DNA of 13,277 bases from NCBI GenBank assembly GCA_937967425.1, contig CALBST010000179.1:1-13277 (forward strand). The letters are read 5' to 3'. Shown piece after piece: positions 6,385 through 13,160 of the stretch. The DNA is from an uncultured Caulobacteraceae bacterium (GTDB lineage: Bacteria; Pseudomonadota; Alphaproteobacteria; Caulobacterales; TH1-2). The notes under the pieces are model-generated. The model saw only the letters and a list, made by a program, of their open reading frames with translations, had not been told where the DNA came from and searched no databases. How positions within the stretch are numbered: position 1 is the first letter of the stretch; every line of letters begins with the position of its first letter. The position numbers were made by a program, and so were the translations under genes.

Positions 6385-7659
6385 ATGACTTCGCTGCGTA
6401 TAGCGCCCTGGCAAGCCATCCTCGTGATCGTGCTCGTAAGCTTCGTGACGGTGGCGCTTGAATTTCCGCACGGACCTTGGCTCGCGACAGCCCCGCTCAG
6501 TCTCGCCTGCGGAGTCGCCGCACTCGCACTGATGGCGAGCGCCGCGATCCTCAGCGCCCGCGGGTCTCTCTCGGAGCTGATGTTTGGCGGCCTTGATCGC
6601 ATGTATGAGGCGCACAAGTGGTTCGGCATCTCGGCGCTCTCGCTGGCGAGCGTGCATCTGTTGTTCAAGGCAGGCATGCCCAGTTGGGACACCGCTGCGA
6701 TCCTGAGCTTGCCGCCGGACTGGACGAGACTCGTCCGTCAAGCCAGCTTCGTCGGGCTGATGCTCATCGTCGTGCTGTCGCTCAATCGCAAGATTCCCTA
6801 CAATTCATGGCGCTGGTGGCATCGTCTGTCCGGGCCGATCCTTTTGGTGGTGGTGCTGCACGCGCTCAGCATCAAGTCGCCTATCGCCCTCAACAGTCCG
6901 GCCGGAATATGGATGGCCCTGCTGGCCGGGCTGGGGCTGATTGCAGCCGCCTACAAGCTCGCTCTCTATCCATTTCTATCCAACCATGCCGAGTATGAAG
7001 TCGTCGCCGTTTCTCCTGGCGGCGCGGCGGCGCAGATAGATTTCATGCCCAGTTCGCGGCCCGTCGCATTCGTCCCGGGACAGTTCGGCTTCCTACGCAT
7101 GAAAGTGGATGGACTGCGCGAGCCACACCCTTTCACGATCGCCTCGGGCGCCGCCGGAGACGGCCGGATCAGCTTCGTCATCCGCGCCTTGGGCGATTAC
7201 ACGACAAAGCTCGTAGCGGAAGTCGCGCCCGGCATGCGCGCCGATGTCTATGCGCCTTATGGGCGCTTTGTCCGTCGTGCCGAGGCGGGCCGCGAAATAT
7301 GGATTGCCGGCGGCGTTGGCATTTCACCCTTCATCGCCTGGATGAAGCAGGGCGAGGCCGGCGGCTTCGAGCGGGTAACACTATTCTACCTATACACACC
7401 GAGCCGCGCGTTTCCCAGTGTGGAGGCCTTGGCCGCAATAGCCCAAGAATGCGGCGTGGAATTCGTGCCCGTCAGCACCGGCGTCAGCTCCCCGGCCTTC
7501 GTCGATCGGTTCTCCGAGATCGTCAAACAGAGCGATGTCGCGGCGCTTGACGTCGCCCTCTGCGGCCCGAAGGGCGTGGCGCCACACGTGCGCCGGCTCA
7601 TGCAACAGCATGGCGTGGCCGACGCGAACCTGCGTTATGAGGTGTTCGAGTTTCGCTGA
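6385..7659 (+). CDS. Ferric reductase-like transmembrane heme/flavin oxidoreductase, 424 aa
   Basis: The N-terminal half is a membrane domain of about six helices carrying the histidine set expected for two hemes: His77 (EAHKWFG), His91 (SVHLLF), His146 (WWHRLSG) and His159 (VLHALSI). The C-terminal half is a ferredoxin-reductase-type module: a FAD-binding barrel with HPFTIAS (248-254), then the NAD(P)H site GGVGISPF (309-316) and CGPKG (393-397). Such enzymes move electrons from cytosolic NAD(P)H through FAD and heme across the membrane to an acceptor; ferric or cupric ions are common substrates, but none is proven here. A weak AGG precedes the ATG. It lies just after the AraC remnant, on the same strand. 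Confidence 0.9.
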   Translation: MTSLRIAPWQAILVIVLVSFVTVALEFPHGPWLATAPLSLACGVAALALMASAAILSARGSLSELMFGGLDRMYEAHKWFGISALSLASVHLLFKAGMPSWDTAAILSLPPDWTRLVRQASFVGLMLIVVLSLNRKIPYNSWRWWHRLSGPILLVVVLHALSIKSPIALNSPAGIWMALLAGLGLIAAAYKLALYPFLSNHAEYEVVAVSPGGAAAQIDFMPSSRPVAFVPGQFGFLRMKVDGLREPHPFTIASGAAGDGRISFVIRALGDYTTKLVAEVAPGMRADVYAPYGRFVRRAEAGREIWIAGGVGISPFIAWMKQGEAGGFERVTLFYLYTPSRAFPSVEALAAIAQECGVEFVPVSTGVSSPAFVDRFSEIVKQSDVAALDVALCGPKGVAPHVRRLMQQHGVADANLRYEVFEFR

Positions 7660-7814
7660 AGGCAGCCACCGCTTGCACTGAGATCGATCGCGAGTCCGCG
7701 ACGCGCGGGAAGAAGCTAGTAGACGTCGTGCTCAAGACGCCTTGGTTACCCGCCCGATAGGTGACGCTGATCACATTGAGCGCGGAGCGGCACGCCGTCG
7801 CCGATTCCAGCCAC

Positions 7815-7843
7815 TTGACGCGATGTAATATATAGATTACATT
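7815..7843 (+). promoter_or_regulatory. Promoter of the toxin-antitoxin operon
   Basis: A sigma-70-like promoter: TTGACG (7815-7820) as the -35 element and TACATT (7838-7843) as the -10 element, 17 bases apart. Transcription would begin around 7849-7851, that is at or within a base of the toxin's GTG codon. The operator palindrome covers the spacer and most of the -10 element, as expected for an autoregulated toxin-antitoxin promoter. Confidence 0.5.
7823..7842. promoter_or_regulatory. Operator palindrome of the toxin-antitoxin operon
   Basis: ATGTAAT (7823-7829) and ATTACAT (7836-7842) are perfect inverted repeats around ATATAG. The site is AT-rich in a GC-rich region, overlaps the predicted -10 element and sits just before the toxin gene. 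A Xre-type antitoxin, alone or with its toxin, is the expected ligand. Confidence 0.6.
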
Positions 7844-7849
7844 GCAGTT

Positions 7850-8155
7850 GTGCCGCAACTTTTGCGAACCGATGTGTTTGACCAATGGCTTCGCGGCCTG
7901 CGTGATCTCACGGGTCGAGCGCGCATCGACATGCGCATCAAGCGCCTTGCAAACGGCAATCCTGGCGACGTCCGCCCGGTCGGGAAAGGCGTGAGTGAGT
8001 TGAGGATCGATACCGGTCCTGGATATCGCGTCTACTATGCGGCGAACGGTGATGAGTTGATCCTTCTCCTCGCCGGCGGAGATAAGTCCACGCAAGCGCG
8101 CGATATCGAAACGGCGCTCGCACTTTGGAAGGATTGGAAGGAAGCGCAACAATGA
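7850..8155 (+). CDS. RelE/HigB-type toxin (addiction module killer protein), 101 aa
   Basis: A type II toxin of the RelE/ParE superfamily, in the phage Gp49-like/HigB branch. Recognisable segments are FDQWLRGLRDLTGRARI, RLANGNPGDVRPVGKGVSELRID, GPGYRVYYA, LILLLAGGDKSTQARDI and ETALALW, covering the whole domain at the usual length of about 100 residues. HigB/RelE-type toxins are ribosome-dependent mRNA nucleases; that activity is inferred from the family. The start is a GTG at 7850 with no Shine-Dalgarno sequence, and the predicted transcription start is at the same place, so the message may be leaderless. The stop overlaps the antitoxin start (ATGA at 8152-8155), giving toxin-first order as in higBA. 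Confidence 0.92.
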   Translation: MPQLLRTDVFDQWLRGLRDLTGRARIDMRIKRLANGNPGDVRPVGKGVSELRIDTGPGYRVYYAANGDELILLLAGGDKSTQARDIETALALWKDWKEAQQ

Positions 8156-8454
8156 GCAAAGCTACCTCTCGTCCCTTTGACAGCGCCGACTACATCGACA
8201 CGCCCGAGGCGGTCGCTGCGTATCTTGAAGCGGCGCTGGAAGATGGCGACGCCCAAATCATCGCCGCCACCCTCGGCGACATCGCCCGCTCCAAAGGCAT
8301 GGCGACTATCGCCGAGCGCACGGGTCTTGCGCGCGAGGCGCTATACAAATCGCTCAGCGCCGATGGCAATCCAAGGCTCACCACCCTGCTCGGTGTATTG
8401 AAGGCGATGGGCCTTCGCCTTTCAGTCACCACGGACTCGCACCAAGCGGCTTAA
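8152..8454 (+). CDS. Antitoxin, helix-turn-helix (Xre/HigA-like addiction module antidote), 100 aa
   Basis: The partner of the toxin just upstream. Residues about 14-45 form the segment seen in addiction-module antidote proteins (IDTPEAVAAYLEAALEDGD, then IIAATLGDIARSKG). Residues about 50-90 form a helix-turn-helix: MATIAERTGLAREALYKSLS, then GNPRLTTLLGVLKAMGL. The ATG at 8152 overlaps the toxin stop by four bases, so the two are translationally coupled. GGAAGGAAG-type purine-rich sequence in the toxin's last codons supplies the ribosome binding site. It should neutralise the toxin by direct binding and repress the operon at the palindrome 7823-7842. Confidence 0.92.
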   Translation: MSKATSRPFDSADYIDTPEAVAAYLEAALEDGDAQIIAATLGDIARSKGMATIAERTGLAREALYKSLSADGNPRLTTLLGVLKAMGLRLSVTTDSHQAA

Positions 8455-8464
8455 GCTCGCTCGG

Positions 8465-8565
8465 GTGACCGCCATTGAGCGTTTGCGCCATTCGTCATCT
8501 GTGCTTGAGAACGACATGGTCTCGCCGAGGCCGGTCATTGGCCGCCATCGCGACTTTCGTCTAGA
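8465..8565 (+). repeat. Possible diverged copy of the intergenic repeat
   Basis: The part GGCCGGTCATTGGCCGCC (about 8529-8546) followed by a GACTTTCGTC-like end resembles copy 4 (CCGGTCAGTGGCC) and the 3' part of copy 2 (ACATTGGCGCC ... AATTCGTC). The left half aligns poorly. It fills most of the gap between the antitoxin and the next gene and has the same orientation as the other copies. The call is weak. Confidence 0.3.
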
Positions 8566-8586
8566 AGACGCATTCGGGAGACGTGA

Positions 8587-9066
8587 GTGCACTGGGTTGT
8601 GCGAATATTTGCCGTGATCGGCGTGCTTGCGACGCTGGTCTTTATGCTGATCGCGCTGTCATTCACAAACGTGCGCATCGGGCCGTTTTCGCGTGACTAC
8701 ATTTTCAACTGGGGCGGCCTTGACCCACGCCAACCTTACACAGTGGTGTGGGACCGGAGCGAAGGGCCCTCGCGCGATGGGCCCTTTGAGTTTCTCTGCT
8801 TTCAGCTCCAGGAAGGTGGATTTTCACCCGACGACCCGGATCGATGGAGCTGGCACGCGAATGACCCGTGGGAGGCAAAAGTCCGTGCCGACGTGCTTCT
8901 GGACCCTCAAGCATCGGGGTGCATACCCCGCGACGAGTTGAGATCGGAGTCGACAGCACTCCTCCTCTGGAGCGCGAGATATCAAGGGCAGCGCATCGAT
9001 AGTGCGACCGCAATATTCTATCACCGCCCTACAAATCGATTGCTGTTTGTGAATTGGGCGATGTAG
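8587..9066 (+). CDS. Single-pass membrane protein of unknown function, 159 aa
   Basis: A GTG start at 8587 is preceded by GGGAG at 5 bases. Residues about 4-27 form one hydrophobic helix (VVRIFAVIGVLATLVFMLIAL), either an uncleaved signal anchor or a signal peptide. The remaining 130 residues are soluble and rich in Trp, Asp and Pro (NWGGLDPRQPYTVVWDRSEG, WSWHANDPWEAKVRADVLLD), with Cys73-region and Cys112-region residues (FLCFQ, SGCIPRD) that could form a disulfide. No family is recognised. It stands alone, converges on the TonB receptor gene, and its stop codon lies inside a hairpin that opens repeat copy 4. Confidence 0.7.
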   Translation: MHWVVRIFAVIGVLATLVFMLIALSFTNVRIGPFSRDYIFNWGGLDPRQPYTVVWDRSEGPSRDGPFEFLCFQLQEGGFSPDDPDRWSWHANDPWEAKVRADVLLDPQASGCIPRDELRSESTALLLWSARYQGQRIDSATAIFYHRPTNRLLFVNWAM

Positions 9067-9190
9067 CGGGCCAATGCCCGCTCTGGGCCAGCCTCAGGCC
9101 GATCGTAATCTCCGTCGAATGGCCAGCGCGCTCAGATCCGGTCAGTGGCCCCCTGCCCACTAGAGCGGCGCGTTTTCGCCGAAACGCGAC
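9065..9190 (+). repeat. Intergenic repeat family, copy 4
   Basis: Starts with a perfect 7-bp hairpin overlapping the preceding stop codon: AGCGGGC (9065-9071), loop CAAT, GCCCGCT (9076-9082). The core then runs from CTGGGCCAGCC (9083) through TCGAATGGCCAGCGCGCTC to CCCCCTGCCCAC (9149-9160). It ends in a second hairpin, CGCGTTT (9169-9175) and AAACGCG (9182-9188), at the same place where copies 2 and 5 have theirs. Confidence 0.7.
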
Positions 9191-9205
9191 ACTCAGAGTT
9201 TTTTT
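9169..9205 (+). terminator. Hairpin plus T7 run after the 159-aa gene
   Basis: The repeat's 3' hairpin (7-bp perfect stem, loop TCGCCG) is followed 10 bases later by seven T residues (9199-9205). It may end plus-strand transcription from the 8587-9066 gene, though the spacing between stem and T-run is longer than usual. Confidence 0.4.
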
Positions 9206-9287
9206 CAAACAGGGAGCCGTCCATCGCCTTTGGCAACCGACGTTTTCTTTAGAATGCCAGACGCATCAAACACAACACCAAGGACAA

Positions 9288-9319
9288 CCGCGCGAATTTG
9301 CTCCGCGCGGCTGCTTTTT
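9288..9319. terminator. Probable bidirectional terminator between convergent genes
   Basis: CCGCGCG (9288-9294) pairs with CGCGCGG (9304-9310) across a 9-base loop, followed on the plus strand by CTGC and TTTTT (9315-9319). It lies about 11 bases past the TonB receptor stop on the minus strand, where the sequence beyond the stem is T-rich but without a clean run. It is well placed to block read-through from both sides. Confidence 0.6.
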
Positions 9320-9329
9320 GGCGCTTCGT

Positions 9330-11408
9330 CTATCGCCCGAGCCTGGCTTCGACACCGAACACGACCGCCGCGCCTTCGCCGGGTGCAAATGATGCGTTGT
9401 CTGCGCCCGCAAGATTGTTCTGCGCGGCAATAACCGTTGAAGCGTAACGTTCGTCGGTCAGATTGCGTCCCTCTAGAAAGATTGCAAAGCGGTCGCTTTC
9501 CCACCCGAGTCGCGCGCCAAGCGTCGCATAACCATCCGCCTGCAGCGTATTGGCATAGTCCGCAAAGCCGCCATCCGGGATATATTCTATGCGCGCGCCA
9601 GCAAAGACGCCGCCCGCGCCCCTATAATCGAGGCTGAGCGCCACCACATGCTCGGGTACGATCGGCAAGTGATTGTCGCCAAAGCGCGGATCGCCATCGA
9701 ACCTGGCCTCCGTCCACGTCCAGGCGCCCGCCACACTTAAAACTTCGTTCAAGCGAATTTCCGCAAACGCCTCAATGCCGAGGCGACGCGTTTCATCTGC
9801 GTTGCCGACGCTTAAGACGGTCTGCGACACTGGATCGGTTGTGGAGACGATCTCGCCTTCAAGCCAGCTACGATAGAGGGTGACGTCAAACCGAACCGGA
9901 CCAATATCGCCACGCGCGCCTAGTTCCAGCGTGTCAGCTATCTGATCGTCAAGAATGGCGACGACGGGTCGCCGCGGATTGGCGCCATTGACCAGCACAG
10001 CGCCCGCGCCAGTCCCGTTCGCATTGACGAGCAAGACATCCCAAGTCGGCGGCTCATGAGTGCGAGATGCCGAGGCGAACAGTTCAAGCCCATCAGTTAC
10101 GGCGTACCTCACCAGCGCAAGACCAGTTATCGCTTCGTAGCTCTGGTGCAGCATGGCGGCGGGGCGCTCAACTCGGGTTGGAAAACGGTCCGTGATTTCG
10201 CGCGTGTGGCGGTTGTAAGCAATCACGCCTTCTGCCGTTAGCCGCGGCGCAATGGGCGCCTGAAGGCCGACGGAGATTGTGTCCCGTTCGGCAGTCAAGT
10301 CGTTGTCCGCCCACAAGAGGCCGCGCGCACCGGTGAAGGTCGACTGGGTGCCGCCGCCGTTCAGGTATTGTTGTACGCTCCGCTCGCCACGCTGGCCGAG
10401 GTAGCCCACGCGCCATCGCGCCTCTCCAAGTTCGCCAGAAAGCGTCCCCGACAAAGACCAATCAACGTTATCTTCAACCTGCACATCGCGCCGCCGGAAC
10501 TCCACATCAGTATCCATCCGGCTTAAACCGACTGCCAATTGGACGGCGCCGAAACCACGATCCAATCCGAGCGCCAAGCGTGAGCGCTGCGCAAATCGTC
10601 GCCAATCGCCCAGCACATTGCCCGCTTGGGCGGCCTGGGATCCCGCCTCAATCTGCGCAAGCGTCAAGGGGCCGGGGAGTTCGAGTTCGCTATCGCTATA
10701 GAGCACATTCGCGGTCAGCGTCGTCGCCGCGCTCAGATCCCATCGTCCACTGGCGAGAGCGCGCGCGGCCTGTTGCGCGGCGAACTGACGATCTCCCTGC
10801 TGGGCGAACCAATTGAGGCTGGCGAAGCCATCGAACTCGTCCGATCCGCCACCGAATGCCAATTGGGCGCGCTCGGCTTCAAAGCTGCCCACTTCGCCGC
10901 GTAGCAGACCACCGTTCACATCTGCGCCCGATTGCATGCGGAAATCGATCGCGCCGCCGAGGTTGGCCGCATCCACAAGCACCGCGCGTCCGCCGCGCAA
11001 CACCAACGCGCGGTCAAAAGCGAGCGGCTCAATCCATTCCACGAAGTCAAAGCTCGTGTCGGCATAGGTCATAGGCAAACCGTTGAGACGCAGCTCCACG
11101 CCCCGTCCGGCAGGCTGCGTGCCGCGCTGCAAACCCGATCCGCGAATAGATAATCGGGGGTGGTCGACCCCGCCGAAATTCGTCTGCGCGAGCACGCCTG
11201 GTGCACCAAAGAAAAGGTCCGGCACTGTAGCAAGGCGCGCCGTGCGCACTGGTTCGACCGCAACGGCGCCTGGGCCGCTGCCTGGGCGTTCGCCGATGAC
11301 CACGATTGTGGTCAGGGGATTGTTTTCCTCTTGCGCCGCAGCGGGAACGGCGATGACGAAGGGGAGCGCGGCGGCAAGCGTCCGCGCGACAGTCAGATTG
11401 AGATTCAT
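9330..11408 (-). CDS. TonB-dependent outer-membrane receptor, 692 aa
   Basis: An outer-membrane importer driven by TonB. A signal peptide covers about residues 1-25, with cleavage near AAAQ. A TonB-box-like TTIVVIG follows at about residues 33-39, then the plug with LSIRGSGLQRG (from 86), a D/N-rich loop, VLRGGRAVLVDAANLGGAIDF, and a long barrel ending in GRNLTDERYASTV and a PGEGAAVVFGVEARLG strand. The substrate is not readable; the plug pattern is that of iron/siderophore or metal receptors. An in-frame TTG at 11417 could add three residues; the ATG at 11408 is preferred. The last residue is Arg rather than the usual aromatic. It lies 78 bases after the DUF2946 gene on the same strand. Confidence 0.92.
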   Translation of the reverse strand: MNLNLTVARTLAAALPFVIAVPAAAQEENNPLTTIVVIGERPGSGPGAVAVEPVRTARLATVPDLFFGAPGVLAQTNFGGVDHPRLSIRGSGLQRGTQPAGRGVELRLNGLPMTYADTSFDFVEWIEPLAFDRALVLRGGRAVLVDAANLGGAIDFRMQSGADVNGGLLRGEVGSFEAERAQLAFGGGSDEFDGFASLNWFAQQGDRQFAAQQAARALASGRWDLSAATTLTANVLYSDSELELPGPLTLAQIEAGSQAAQAGNVLGDWRRFAQRSRLALGLDRGFGAVQLAVGLSRMDTDVEFRRRDVQVEDNVDWSLSGTLSGELGEARWRVGYLGQRGERSVQQYLNGGGTQSTFTGARGLLWADNDLTAERDTISVGLQAPIAPRLTAEGVIAYNRHTREITDRFPTRVERPAAMLHQSYEAITGLALVRYAVTDGLELFASASRTHEPPTWDVLLVNANGTGAGAVLVNGANPRRPVVAILDDQIADTLELGARGDIGPVRFDVTLYRSWLEGEIVSTTDPVSQTVLSVGNADETRRLGIEAFAEIRLNEVLSVAGAWTWTEARFDGDPRFGDNHLPIVPEHVVALSLDYRGAGGVFAGARIEYIPDGGFADYANTLQADGYATLGARLGWESDRFAIFLEGRNLTDERYASTVIAAQNNLAGADNASFAPGEGAAVVFGVEARLGR

Positions 11409-11486
11409 GATGTTCAAATGCTCTTGAGCTCCGCACGAGGCGAAGACGTGTCAGGGTGCGACGGCATCGCCGTTCGCGCGAAAAAC

Positions 11487-11915
11487 TCAGAGCGTATACG
11501 GAGGTCCGGTAGACCAAGGCGGCGGTGCGGCCAGTCCTTGACCCGGCGCAACTGAAACTATGAGCGGATGATCCGCATTGGCCACCCCAAGCGCGCTCGG
11601 CAAGGCCAATGCCTGCTCAGGTGCGGCGAGCGTGGCGACGGTCGCGAACACGCAAGGCGCATCAGCGCTCGGTGGGTTTTCAGGCGTGTTGTCGGGAACG
11701 TCGTCAGGATCGACCAGCTGACCCGTGCTCAGATCGAGCAGCGTCTCGATCGCACCATGCCCCGAGCAGAGCGTAACGGTTAGAAAGCGGCCGTCCTGAG
11801 CCGGGGCGAACATGTAGCCGGCAGGCACAAGCGCGCGCACGGCGAACGCCAGCAGGGCGAACGCTGCGAAAGCCTGGGCGTACCAAGATCGACGGTGGCG
11901 ACAGCCCCCCAACAT
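11487..11915 (-). CDS. DUF2946 family protein, 142 aa
   Basis: The pattern fits DUF2946: one N-terminal helix (about residues 12-30) ending in AVRALVPAGYM, then LCSGHG with Cys50 and His53, then CVFA with Cys88, and a proline-rich end (APPPWSTGPP). Family members are commonly found beside TonB receptors and copper-related genes; the Cys and His residues are plausible metal ligands. A copper role is therefore inference. The ATG at 11915 has AAAGGG only two bases away, too close for good use, so the adjacent TTG codon (11912) is a possible alternative. The TonB receptor gene follows after 78 bases, suggesting one transcript. Confidence 0.8.
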   Translation of the reverse strand: MLGGCRHRRSWYAQAFAAFALLAFAVRALVPAGYMFAPAQDGRFLTVTLCSGHGAIETLLDLSTGQLVDPDDVPDNTPENPPSADAPCVFATVATLAAPEQALALPSALGVANADHPLIVSVAPGQGLAAPPPWSTGPPYTL

Positions 11916-12013
11916 GGCCCTTTATGCGCTCTTGTTTCGGAATAAGGCCAGTGCGCGAATGTCGCGCCTTCTTACCCACGCGGCGACCGAGGCCAGCTGC
12001 GGTAGTGACCGGA

Positions 12014-12120
12014 CTGGGACACGCGCGGGCCTATGGCGATTTTTCGCGAACGATCGGCGCGCCGCAATGCAGCCGATCGCGCCCGGCCCGTCATCTCGGC
12101 TGACGATCACCGATCGCAGT
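12014..12120 (+). repeat. Intergenic repeat family, copy 5
   Basis: CTGGGACACGCGCGG (12014) followed by GGCGATTTTTCGCGAACGATCGGCGCG and CGGCCCGTCATCTCGG (12084-12099) aligns with copy 1 nearly end to end. It keeps the orientation of the other copies although both neighbouring genes are on the minus strand. Its 3' end has a short perfect hairpin, CGATC (12104-12108) and GATCG (12112-12116). The rest of the gap, 11916-12013 and 12121-12197, shows no gene. Confidence 0.6.
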
Positions 12121-12197
12121 CACTCGCGGGGCAATGCTGCGGAGAGCGCAAATGCCGGGCGGGCGCTACTCGGGCGTCGCCATTTAGCGGCTTAGCG

Positions 12198-12401
12198 CTA
12201 GGGCTGACTCTTCAGCGCCAAGAACATCAGCGCCAAGTACACAATCGGCAGGACAAACAGCAGCAAGAAAAAGAGCTGCGGGATCGGCGTCGCGCAGGGG
12301 GGCGAATTAAAGAAGAACAAGTAGGCGATAATCGCCTCGAACACGGCGATGATGGCGATGCCTATGTACCATGGGTATAACCTTGAATGCTGCATAGGCA
12401 T
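12198..12401 (-). CDS. Small two-helix membrane protein, 67 aa
   Basis: Two hydrophobic helices (YIGIAIIAVFEAIIAYLFFF and FFLLLFVLPIVYLALMFLAL) joined by a short loop SPPCATPIPQL with a single Cys. The strong Shine-Dalgarno sequence AAGGAGG (complement of 12408-12414) lies 6 bases before the ATG at 12401. Another ATG at 12404 is too close to it, and one at 12395 is further off. No family is recognised. The gene follows the peroxiredoxin gene after 34 bases on the same strand, so the two probably share a transcript, but no functional link is known. Confidence 0.75.
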   Translation of the reverse strand: MPMQHSRLYPWYIGIAIIAVFEAIIAYLFFFNSPPCATPIPQLFFLLLFVLPIVYLALMFLALKSQP

Positions 12402-12435
12402 CATCCGCCTCCTTCTCTCGGTCCGAGATGCAGGT

Positions 12436-13065
12436 CTATTTTATTTTGGTGAGACGTAGATAGGGGCGCAACGTTTCCCACCCTTGAGTGAATAGACCCT
12501 TAGCCTCCGCGTCTGAAATCGACGGCGGAATAATCACTTTGTCACCGGGCCGCCAATCCGCTGGCGTCGCGATACGGTTGGCGTCTCCTGCTTGAAGGGC
12601 GTCGATGACACGCAAAATCTCGTCGAAGTTTCGGCCCACGCTCATGGGATAAGTCATCGTGAGGCGAATCTTCTTCTTTGGGTCGATGATGAACACAGAA
12701 CGAACCGCTTCGGTTGCACTCTGTTCGGCATGGATCATGTCGTAGACCCTGGCGATCTTGAGATCCGCATCGGCGACGATCGGAAACTGCAGATCCGTTT
12801 TCTGCGTGTCGTTGACGTCAGCGATCCACTTCATGTGCTCCGCAACTGTGTCAGTCGACAGACCTAGCGGCTTGACGTTGCGCGCGGAGAACTGCTCGGC
12901 AAGTTGAGCCGTGCGACCCATCTCCGTGGTGCAAACCGGCGTGAAATCCGCCGGATGGCTGAAGAAGAACACCCAGCTATCGCCAGCCCACTTATGGAAT
13001 GATATCTCGCCCTTGGTGGTTGCGACGGTGAAATCCGGCGCCACGTCTCCAATATGTAGTGACAT
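12436..13065 (-). CDS. 1-Cys peroxiredoxin (Prx6-type, AhpC/TSA family), 209 aa
   Basis: A thioredoxin-fold peroxidase that reduces hydrogen peroxide and organic hydroperoxides in the cytosol. The active-site motif PADFTPVCTTE is intact, with Thr42 and peroxidatic Cys45; Arg122 in AVRSVFIID is the conserved partner. Cys45 is the only Cys in the protein, which marks it as 1-Cys, so resolution must come from an outside thiol. The C-terminal Prx6-type dimerisation part follows (TPADWRPGDKVIIPP ... GWETLRPYLR). Length is normal. The frame is open to 13167, but AAGGG 7 bases before the ATG at 13065 and the family start fix it here. An FNR-like box lies about 100 bases upstream. Confidence 0.95.
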   Translation of the reverse strand: MSLHIGDVAPDFTVATTKGEISFHKWAGDSWVFFFSHPADFTPVCTTEMGRTAQLAEQFSARNVKPLGLSTDTVAEHMKWIADVNDTQKTDLQFPIVADADLKIARVYDMIHAEQSATEAVRSVFIIDPKKKIRLTMTYPMSVGRNFDEILRVIDALQAGDANRIATPADWRPGDKVIIPPSISDAEAKGLFTQGWETLRPYLRLTKIK

Positions 13066-13160
13066 TGTCTGCCCTTTGATCTTGTGAGGGGCCGGGCCAC
13101 GAAGCAGCCGCCTCGCCCAGCAATCCAATTTTATCGATAGCCTGCGACGACATCCGCCCC

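Noticed and set aside
7688..7701. TCGCG/CGCGA hairpin after the ferric-reductase-like gene as a terminator
   Set aside because: Only five pairs, no T-run, and such short GC pairings are common by chance at this base composition.
7598..8152. Long minus-strand open frame of 184 codons antisense to the toxin gene
   Set aside because: It covers a confidently identified toxin gene plus its promoter, has no recognisable domain, and its length is explained by high GC content.
9205..9504. Open minus-strand frame of 99 codons overlapping the end of the TonB receptor
   Set aside because: Most of it is an out-of-frame shadow of the receptor and its Arg-rich sequence looks non-coding. The downstream part, with VVLGVVFDASG, contains the terminator hairpin.
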